A stretch of 5,257 nt of DNA from Candidatus Aenigmatarchaeota archaeon. GTDB lineage: Archaea; Aenigmatarchaeota; Aenigmatarchaeia; QMZP01. Below the pieces are notes generated by a model. It worked only from the letters and a program-made list of their open reading frames with translations, was not told the DNA's origin and did not search any database. The DNA lies in contig QMZZ01000034.1 in assembly GCA_003663445.1 (NCBI GenBank), positions 1 through 5,257 on the forward strand, written 5' to 3'. Below are positions 1 to 5,149 of the stretch, one piece after another. Position numbers and translations under genes: made by a program. Position 1 is the stretch's first letter. The number at the start of each line of letters is the position of its first letter.

Positions 1-52
1 GCACTAGAAATACGACGATCACCAAATCGAGCAAACCGCCGAATACCACCAT
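1..52 (-). CDS. Unidentified hydrophobic protein, N-terminus only (runs off left edge)
   Basis: Seen: an ATG at 52-50 on the minus strand opens a frame with no stop to the window edge, giving 17 residues, MVVFGGLLDLVIVVFLV. This is almost entirely hydrophobic with one Asp, so it looks like the start of a membrane segment. The start is chosen because AGGTGAT, a strong match to the archaeal anti-Shine-Dalgarno sequence, lies 4 nt upstream, and a TATA-like box lies further upstream at a sensible distance. It follows the SpoIIM-family gene on the same strand with a 42-bp gap, so it may be partly co-transcribed with it as well as having its own promoter. The fragment is too short to assign a family or function. 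That it is a real gene rests mainly on the promoter-SD-ATG arrangement. Confidence 0.5.
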   Translation of the reverse strand, partial: MVVFGGLLDLVIVVFLV

Positions 53-56
53 TTTT

Positions 57-63
57 ATCACCT
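57..63 (-). promoter_or_regulatory. Shine-Dalgarno site for the left-edge gene
   Basis: The minus-strand sequence AGGTGAT is separated from the ATG at 52-50 by four A residues. It matches seven consecutive bases of the complement of the archaeal 16S rRNA 3' end (GGAGGTGATC). It is the only clear Shine-Dalgarno site in the window; the other starts lack one. It fixes the start of the left-edge gene. Confidence 0.6.
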
Positions 64-86
64 GTTTAAATATTTATCCCAACCCC

Positions 87-94
87 TATTTAAA
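87..94 (-). promoter_or_regulatory. TATA-like box for the left-edge gene
   Basis: On the minus strand this reads TTTAAATA, a good archaeal TATA sequence. Transcription starting about 25 nt downstream would begin near position 65, leaving a short leader that carries the AGGTGAT site before the ATG at 52. The box directly abuts the SpoIIM-family stop codon (97-95). A second AT-rich stretch at 65-76 (minus AAATATTTAAAC) is a weaker candidate, because transcripts from it would start at or inside the coding region. Confidence 0.5.
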
Positions 95-874
95 TTATAA
101 CCCGACCTCGATTATCGCTCCTAGAAGGATTAGGAAAGCCCCAAGGGTAAGGATTTTTAAGGAGTCGAGAATGACGAGCTCGAGAACCCGTTTACTGTTT
201 TTTCTGACGATGGCAGCTGAAAGGATCGCTCCAGCAAGCCCTGCAGCCACGTACCCTGCAATCTCAGGGATGCCGTGAGGGAGGAATGCCAAGGTAACGA
301 TCGGAACTTCCCAGGGAGCTTTTGAAAGCTGACCTATATAAACACCGAGGATCGAGGCGTTCCATTCGAGGATGAAAACAGCCCCGGCACCGAAAATGAA
401 GGAAAAGAAAAATGAAAAGAACATGACCTGAAGGTTGTTGAAAAGGATATCGAAAAAGGACCCGACCTCAACAGCAGATCCTGTAAGACCCTTTATCTGA
501 TTTATCTTGGCTATCTGTGTTTGGAAGGCGCCTTGGGGCAGGATGAAGGACCAGATCGAAAAGGTGGCGGTAAGGCCGAGAAAGTAGAAAATAAAAACCA
601 TTATCTCTCTTTCGTGCCTTTCCCAGATACCTTTAGCATTCTGCTTCAGGATCTCCTCCTCGATCCTTTCCTCCTTTTTTATAAAGCTCGTGATGAAGTA
701 AACCGAAGGGATGATGATGAAGAGGATGGCAAAAAAGCCGAAATCGACGCCTGCGAATGCTGGAGCGACCTGAGAGGATATCAGAAGGGCAACATTGCAT
801 ATGACGAAAGCCCAAACAGCCGTAAGCCACGGTCTTTTCAGAACTTCCTTATAGGTAAGCAGGGATTCGATCAT
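95..874 (-). CDS. SpoIIM/DUF95 family integral membrane protein
   Basis: 259 aa, predicted to lie in the cytoplasmic membrane with about six or seven hydrophobic segments at roughly residues 17-36, 45-64, 91-113, 149-168, 171-182 (short), 191-222 and 238-257. Family hallmarks are visible: an E-W-N-A-S-I-L-G stretch at 170-177, then L-P-H-G followed by P-E-I-A-G-Y at 198-208. The invariant-looking His200-Gly201 and Glu204 within a membrane segment are typical of SpoIIM/DUF95 proteins. A charged loop at 66-90 separates the second and third segments. Bacterial SpoIIM works with SpoIID and SpoIIP in engulfment during sporulation. Archaea do not sporulate, and their homologues have no settled function, so a membrane-remodelling role is only inference. 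It is transcribed divergently from smc through a shared 49-bp promoter region. The ATG at 874 has no Shine-Dalgarno site but lies about 25 nt from a TATA-like element, consistent with a leaderless mRNA. Confidence 0.85.
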   Translation of the reverse strand: MIESLLTYKEVLKRPWLTAVWAFVICNVALLISSQVAPAFAGVDFGFFAILFIIIPSVYFITSFIKKEERIEEEILKQNAKGIWERHEREIMVFIFYFLGLTATFSIWSFILPQGAFQTQIAKINQIKGLTGSAVEVGSFFDILFNNLQVMFFSFFFSFIFGAGAVFILEWNASILGVYIGQLSKAPWEVPIVTLAFLPHGIPEIAGYVAAGLAGAILSAAIVRKNSKRVLELVILDSLKILTLGAFLILLGAIIEVGL

Positions 875-892
875 AAAACATTATTGGTTTTG

Positions 893-903
893 AAAATTTA
901 AGC
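893..903. promoter_or_regulatory. Near-symmetric TATA element shared by the divergent SpoIIM-like and smc genes
   Basis: The plus strand reads AAAATTTAAGC and the minus strand GCTTAAATTTT, so both strands present an AT-rich TATA-like box with a central AAATTT/TTAAATTT core. The centre, about 899, lies 25 nt from the smc ATG (924) and 25 nt from the SpoIIM-like ATG (874). That is the distance at which TBP-directed transcription would start on or next to each start codon. Neither gene has a Shine-Dalgarno sequence. No other good TATA candidate is seen in the 49-bp gap, although AT-rich sequence at 875-888 could contribute. Confidence 0.55.
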
Positions 904-923
904 ATTAGCCCACAAATTCTGAT

Positions 924-3332
924 ATGGTGAGGCTCGAGAAGCTCGTCATTCAGGGATTCAAGTCATTCAAGAGAAAGGTTTCCATACCCTTCCCCCCAGG
1001 TCTTTCCGTAATCATCGGGCCGAATGGGGCAGGAAAGACCAACCTGGTGGATGCGATAAACTTTGTGATAGGTAGGTCCAGTTCAAGAGCGTTAAGGGCG
1101 AAAAAGGCATCAGAGCTTATCTTTCACGGAAGCAAGAAAAAAACCCCATCCGAATATGCAAGGGTCAGCCTTTATTTCGACAATTCAGATTCAGCTTTAC
1201 CTTTTGATGAGGAAGTGGTAACGGTGAGCAGGACCCTCAACAGAAACGGCATTTCCACTTACAGACTTAATGGAAGGATAGCTACACGCCAACAGATCCT
1301 GGATGTTCTGGTTCAGGTCGGACTGAGGCCTGACGGTTTCTGGATAATCCAGCAGGGTGAGGTTACCCGGGTCGTTGAGATGGATGCTATCGAAAGGAGA
1401 AGGATTTTGGACTCCCTTGCCGGGATATCCGAATATGAGGAAAAGAAGGCTCAGGCTGAAAGGGAGCTTAAGGCGACTGAAGAAAGGGTGAAGGAGGCAG
1501 AATTGATCCTTGGGGAAAAGCAGAATATCCTGGAGAAACTCAGGGAAGAGAGGGCTGCTGCATTGGAATGGCAAAAGCTCCAGGAGGAACTTGAACAGAT
1601 AAAGGCTGCGTGCCTGATTAAGGAAAGGGAAAGTCTGGAAAAAGAGCTTGCGGCTATCGAGGAAAAGATAGGACAGAGGGAAGAGGAACAGGGAGGGTTG
1701 GCAGAAAAAATAGAGGAGCTAGATAGGAAGATAAGGGAAGGTGAAAAACAATGGAAAGAGCTCAGCAAACGCTTCACCCAGCTCAGTCAGACCCTGGAAG
1801 CAGAAAGGGAGCTTGCGAGATTGAGGGCAGAGCTCAATTTCAAAAAATCGAAGCTTGAAAGCAATCGACAGGAAATCCAGAGGCTTAGGATGCTCGAAAG
1901 CAGGATCTCAGGAAGACCATCAGCCGGATTTGAGGGGGTTGAAGGTGTTCTCGGAAGGGTTTCTGATCTCCTTAGGGTCCCTCCAGAATACCAGATAGCT
2001 TTCGAGGCAGGGGTTGGTGGACACCTGAACGACTGGATCGTTGAAAATCTAGATACTGCGATAAAATGCATCGAGATCTTGAAAAAGAAGAAGGCAGGGC
2101 AGGTCAGGTTTCTCCCTTTGGATTACCTTAAACCGCCTGCAAGAAGACCCCTACCAAGGGGGGCAAAGGCATGGCTTTCTGACATCATCCAAACCAAGCC
2201 GAAATTCAGGATAGTGGCTGAATGGCTCGGGAACCAGACGGCTTGTGTTGATGATATCTATACCGCAAAGGAGATAGCAAAAATTGAGAGGGTAAGGATG
2301 GTGACCTTGGATGGTGACCTCTTCGATGCATCGGGTTCTGTGACAGGCGGATTCTACCAAAGGAGGAGGGCAGATCTGGAACTCGGAAAGCAGGCAAGGG
2401 AGCTCGAGGAGGAAAACAGGCAGCTTGAAAAAGAGATAAAGCAGATCGAAAGCAAACTGAAAAAGCTCGAAAAAAGCTTCAGGCCGACACAGGAGCTGAA
2501 AGTGGCGAGGATAGACGAATCCCTTGCAAGGCTCAGGGACGAGAGAAAAAGGCTTTATGAAAAGAGGCTTATGCTTCAGCAAGAAATAGGCAGGTTGAAT
2601 ATCCAGAAGGCACGGATAGAGGTCAAGCTCGACAGTTTAAGGCTCCAGATCCCTGAAAAGCAGGGAGAAAATCCTTTCCTAAACCTCGATCTCGATTTCC
2701 TGAGGAGGAGGGAAACTGAGGTCAGGCAAAGGATAAAGGAGCTTGAGCCGGTCAATCTCAGGGCGATCCAGGACTTTGAGGGGATAAGGCAGGAGTTTGA
2801 TAAGCTGAAGGAAAGACTTGACAAGATCCTGGCTGAACGCGAATCGATCCTTCAAACGATATCCAGGATAGAGGAAAGGAGGAAGGAAGCATTCATGCAG
2901 GTTTTTGAGGGCGTGAACAGGTATTTCAAGGAGACCTATCGGGAGCTTACGGGCGGGGACGCGGAACTTAGGCTCGAAAAGGACGGAGATATAAATTCGG
3001 GCCTGCTTATAAGGGCATCACCTCCTGGAAAAAAGCTTTTAAATCTGGATGCGATGTCGACCGGAGAGAAAACCTTAACGGCCTTTGCATTCCTTTTTGC
3101 GATCCAGAGGTTCAAACCGGCTCCCTTCTACCTTCTGGACGAGGCTGATGCTGCCCTGGATGCTGCCAATTCCGAAAGGATCGTCAAGATGATGAAAAAG
3201 GTTTCGCAGGATGTCCAGATAATTTTCATTTCGCACAACAATATCGTCATAAAGGGTGCTGATCAGGTTTATGGTGTTTCGATGGAGGATGGAGAATCGA
3301 AGGTTCTCGCAATCAAGCTACCAGAAAATTAA
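924..3332 (+). CDS. smc: Chromosome partition/condensin ATPase SMC, short-armed
   Basis: 802 aa SMC, the DNA-binding and loop-forming ATPase of prokaryotic condensin, acting on the nucleoid. The N-terminal half-head begins with the classic G-F-K-S-F (11-15). Walker A is GPNGAGKT (32-39), the R-loop Arg is R58, and the Q-loop is in IIQQGE (141-146). A first coiled coil spans about 166-333. The hinge spans about 334-477 and ends in G-S-V-T-G-G (471-476). The return coiled coil spans about 478-655 and keeps the SMC joint motif E-P-V-N-L-R-A-I (608-615). The C-terminal half-head carries the signature MSTGEKT (711-717), Walker B FYLLDE (735-740) with catalytic Glu740, D-loop ALD (744-746) and H-loop ISHNN (769-773). 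Typical SMCs are about 1,150-1,200 aa, so each arm is roughly half length while heads and hinge are full size. The signature has Thr in place of the usual first Gly. No scpA or scpB kleisin-complex gene is in the window. The ATG at 924 has no Shine-Dalgarno site and suits a leaderless mRNA. Confidence 0.96.
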   Translation: MVRLEKLVIQGFKSFKRKVSIPFPPGLSVIIGPNGAGKTNLVDAINFVIGRSSSRALRAKKASELIFHGSKKKTPSEYARVSLYFDNSDSALPFDEEVVTVSRTLNRNGISTYRLNGRIATRQQILDVLVQVGLRPDGFWIIQQGEVTRVVEMDAIERRRILDSLAGISEYEEKKAQAERELKATEERVKEAELILGEKQNILEKLREERAAALEWQKLQEELEQIKAACLIKERESLEKELAAIEEKIGQREEEQGGLAEKIEELDRKIREGEKQWKELSKRFTQLSQTLEAERELARLRAELNFKKSKLESNRQEIQRLRMLESRISGRPSAGFEGVEGVLGRVSDLLRVPPEYQIAFEAGVGGHLNDWIVENLDTAIKCIEILKKKKAGQVRFLPLDYLKPPARRPLPRGAKAWLSDIIQTKPKFRIVAEWLGNQTACVDDIYTAKEIAKIERVRMVTLDGDLFDASGSVTGGFYQRRRADLELGKQARELEEENRQLEKEIKQIESKLKKLEKSFRPTQELKVARIDESLARLRDERKRLYEKRLMLQQEIGRLNIQKARIEVKLDSLRLQIPEKQGENPFLNLDLDFLRRRETEVRQRIKELEPVNLRAIQDFEGIRQEFDKLKERLDKILAERESILQTISRIEERRKEAFMQVFEGVNRYFKETYRELTGGDAELRLEKDGDINSGLLIRASPPGKKLLNLDAMSTGEKTLTAFAFLFAIQRFKPAPFYLLDEADAALDAANSERIVKMMKKVSQDVQIIFISHNNIVIKGADQVYGVSMEDGESKVLAIKLPEN

Positions 3333-3341
3333 ATTTTAATT
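3327..3341 (+). promoter_or_regulatory. AT-rich palindrome, candidate promoter for the thymidylate synthase gene
   Basis: AATTAAA-T-TTTAATT is a perfect inverted repeat with a one-base centre that includes the smc stop codon (3330-3332). The TTAAATTT core (3329-3336) is centred about 21-22 nt upstream of the ATG at 3354, slightly short of the ideal spacing. It is a plausible internal TATA box for a leaderless transcript. Co-transcription from the smc promoter across the 21-bp gap is equally possible. Confidence 0.4.
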
Positions 3342-3353
3342 CCCATAATAATT

Positions 3354-4781
3354 ATGTTCGAGCCGATCCATAAAGCAAGCAGGTTGATTCTGGGAAATCC
3401 TGAATCGGATCTTGCGATCGTGTGCCTGTGGGCAAAGGCAAAGGAGCTTGCTGAAAAGGTCCCGAGGGAAGCTTATGCTGTCATCGGAAACCTTTTTTCT
3501 GCTGAAAGGGGTCTCGATTACCTTATCAGAAATCTCCTCGCAAACCCGCAGATCAGGAAGCTGGTGATAACAGGCCCTGATCTCTCTGGCTCTGGAAGGG
3601 TGCTTGAGGACTTTTTCAGGAACGGTTTTGAAGAGGCTACTCTTCCATTATCAGGAAGGGCTTGCTGGAAGGTGAAATCAGAGCTGAAGGGATTTATCGG
3701 AAAGGATATTCCGGAAGAAGCACTTGAGGAGCTGAGAAAATCCGTGGCTGTCCTGAGGGTCGAGGAGATAGAGAAGCTCAGGCCTGAAAGCATACCAGAG
3801 CCGGCAGGGAAGAGAAGGAAGCTCGTCCTTCCAAAGCCACAGGAAGCGGTTAGGTGCTATCAGGGTGAAGATTCGGGATGGATAGTTAGACACAGGTATA
3901 TAGCCGGGGCATGGCTTCAGATCCTGGACGTTATCCTGAAATTCGGGAAGGTCAGCCAAACCCATTATGACGAAAGGCAGAAGGAAATCCTGAACCTGAT
4001 TTCTGTTATAACCCAGGAAGACCCTAACAGCTTCCATATACCTGAATTCCTGCCTTACGGTGAGGAGCATATCAAGAGCTATATACCGAAGGTCTTGACA
4101 GATTACAGGGAACCTGGAACGACCTATACCTATGGAAGCAGGATGAGATCCTGGTTCGGTCAGGATCAGGTAGAAGAGGCGATTAAAAAGCTTAAGAGGG
4201 AACCGATCTCAAGGGCTGTTGTTATATCTCTCTGGGATCCAAAGCGGGACCTGACGATAGGTGGAAGTCCTTGCATAAACCATATCTGGTTGAGGATAAG
4301 GGAGAACAGGCTTTACCTAACAGCAACGATAAGGTCAAATGACATGTTCGAGGGATATCCTGATAATGCTTTTGGCTTAAGGGCTTTACAGGAATATATA
4401 AGGCAAAAAGTAGACCCAGGGCTTAAGCTCGGGGATCTCGTGATAAACTCCCAATCAGCCCATCTTTATGAGGATTGCTGGCAGAAGGCTGAGGAGATCG
4501 TCAGGCAATATTGGGATAAGTACATCCCGCCAGCCGGAGAGCAGCTCGATCCCAGGGGGAATTTCGTGATAACCCTTGAATCAGGCAGGATAAAGATAGA
4601 ACATCTTTCGAGTCAGGGGGAGGTTTTAGGGACTTATTACGGCAAAACGGCCAGGGAGCTGAGAGACATGCTTATAAGGGAAGGCATAGTCGGGACAGCA
4701 GCCCACGGCATCTATTTAGGGATAGAGCTCGCAAGGGCTGAGGAAGCATTAAGGACAGGGAAGCCCTATGAACAGGGTTAG
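3354..4781 (+). CDS. Thymidylate synthase with N-terminal MtrA-like domain and C-terminal DUF4346-like domain
   Basis: 475 aa. The core (about 175-392) is a ThyA-fold synthase, expected to convert dUMP to dTMP with a methylene-pterin donor. Spacing of key residues matches E. coli ThyA: Cys307 (C146), Arg287 (R126), Arg327-Ser328 (R166-S167), Asp330 (D169) and Asn338 (N177) keep identical offsets, and His370 and Tyr372 in SAHLY match H207 and Y209. Asn338 favours dUMP over dCMP. The E. coli R127 position is Ala288. Residues about 8-145 resemble subunit A of tetrahydromethanopterin S-methyltransferase (G-N-P-E-S near 14-18, a G-P-D-L-S-G-S turn at 74-80), but the corrinoid-ligand His is replaced by Ser80, so B12 binding is unlikely. 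Residues about 396-475 resemble DUF4346 (DPRGNF, then HGIYLGIELARAEEAL). The donor may be a folate or methanopterin-type C1 carrier; the sequence does not decide. It is co-directional with smc, 21 bp downstream, and has no Shine-Dalgarno site. Confidence 0.87.
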   Translation: MFEPIHKASRLILGNPESDLAIVCLWAKAKELAEKVPREAYAVIGNLFSAERGLDYLIRNLLANPQIRKLVITGPDLSGSGRVLEDFFRNGFEEATLPLSGRACWKVKSELKGFIGKDIPEEALEELRKSVAVLRVEEIEKLRPESIPEPAGKRRKLVLPKPQEAVRCYQGEDSGWIVRHRYIAGAWLQILDVILKFGKVSQTHYDERQKEILNLISVITQEDPNSFHIPEFLPYGEEHIKSYIPKVLTDYREPGTTYTYGSRMRSWFGQDQVEEAIKKLKREPISRAVVISLWDPKRDLTIGGSPCINHIWLRIRENRLYLTATIRSNDMFEGYPDNAFGLRALQEYIRQKVDPGLKLGDLVINSQSAHLYEDCWQKAEEIVRQYWDKYIPPAGEQLDPRGNFVITLESGRIKIEHLSSQGEVLGTYYGKTARELRDMLIREGIVGTAAHGIYLGIELARAEEALRTGKPYEQG

Positions 4782-5119
4782 CACGTAACGTGAATGACAG
4801 CTACAGCCCTTTTTCCTTCCTTCACAAATGCGTTAAAGATCTCGATGGCTTTGGGTGATTTTTCTGTGAAGATCTCTATCCCTTGTTCCCTTGCCAGATC
4901 AAGGACCTGAGGCTCCAGCCTGACAACACCTGCCTGTCCAGTTCCGACGACAATGCAGTCTGGCTTTTCCTTGGCTATCTTTGCATATTCATCCACCGCA
5001 AAAACATGGCTCTTTTCCCTGTATTCCACCCTTCCGTCCCACCACACGATCACATCAGAATAGTAAACCTTTCCGTCGATCTTTATCTCACCAAAAGTTG
5101 TTGAATCGATCCTGACCAT
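4778..5119 (-). CDS. Mth938-like domain protein (DUF498/NDUFAF3-related family)
   Basis: 113 aa, small, with no signal peptide or membrane segment, so probably cytoplasmic. It matches the compact single-domain Mth938 family from end to end: an opening T-T-F-G-E-I with I-D-G-K (7-17), a D-V-I-V strand and W-D-G-R-V turn (22-31), the conserved G-T-G-Q turn (59-62), an A-I-E-I-F-N helix (91-96), and the C-terminal signature H-V-T-C (110-113). Length is normal for the family. The family takes its name from a structurally solved Methanothermobacter protein. The mitochondrial relative NDUFAF3 helps assemble complex I, but the archaeal proteins have no established biochemical role, so I assign none. 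It is convergent with thymidylate synthase and overlaps it by four bases. It is divergent from the gene starting at 5150, with only 30 bp between start codons. The ATG at 5119 lacks a Shine-Dalgarno site and lies about 25 nt from an AT-rich box, suggesting a leaderless mRNA. Confidence 0.88.
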   Translation of the reverse strand: MVRIDSTTFGEIKIDGKVYYSDVIVWWDGRVEYREKSHVFAVDEYAKIAKEKPDCIVVGTGQAGVVRLEPQVLDLAREQGIEIFTEKSPKAIEIFNAFVKEGKRAVAVIHVTC

Positions 5120-5120
5120 A

Positions 5121-5128
5121 TTTATATA
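5121..5128 (+). promoter_or_regulatory. TATA box for the right-edge gene
   Basis: TTTATATA is an excellent archaeal TATA sequence, centred about 25 nt upstream of the ATG at 5150, which predicts transcription starting at or next to the start codon. It begins two bases from the start codon of the opposing Mth938-like gene, so the two control regions are interlocked. Confidence 0.65.
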
Positions 5129-5140
5129 GGGAGATCAAAA

Positions 5141-5148
5141 AATTAAAT
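5141..5148 (-). promoter_or_regulatory. TATA-like box for the Mth938-like gene
   Basis: The minus strand reads ATTTAATT, centred about 25 nt upstream of the ATG at 5119, as expected for a leaderless transcript. It lies immediately next to the start codon of the opposing gene at 5150. It is less sharp than the opposing TTTATATA box, because the whole stretch 5137-5149 is AT-rich. Confidence 0.5.
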
Positions 5149-5149
5149 T

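Noticed and set aside
521..901. Open frame of 126 codons on the plus strand
   Set aside because: It lies antisense to the SpoIIM-family gene, has a composition without domain signals, and has no convincing start signals. The minus-strand gene has clear family motifs.
1451..1777. Serine-rich open frame on the minus strand inside smc
   Set aside because: The Ser and Leu bias is what the complement of Glu- and Lys-rich coiled-coil codons (GAG, AAG, GAA) gives. It is a shadow of the first SMC arm.
924..3332. Possibility that the 802-aa protein is Rad50 or another SMC-like ATPase, or a broken smc
   Set aside because: The hinge is a globular SMC hinge ending in GSVTGG, not a CxxC zinc hook. Both half-heads have all ATPase motifs and the frame is uninterrupted, so it is a true short-armed SMC and not Rad50 or a pseudogene.
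3354..3790. N-terminal MtrA-like segment as a working corrinoid methyltransferase subunit
   Set aside because: The turn that carries the cobalt-ligand His in MtrA reads GPDLSGSG here, with Ser in place of His, and no other mtr gene is nearby.
3678..4070. 130-codon open frame on the minus strand inside the thymidylate synthase gene
   Set aside because: It is antisense to a gene with well-placed catalytic residues, has no promoter or Shine-Dalgarno site, and shows no recognisable motif.
4883..5104. 73-codon open frame on the plus strand
   Set aside because: It is antisense to the Mth938-like gene, which matches its family over its full length including the terminal HVTC motif.
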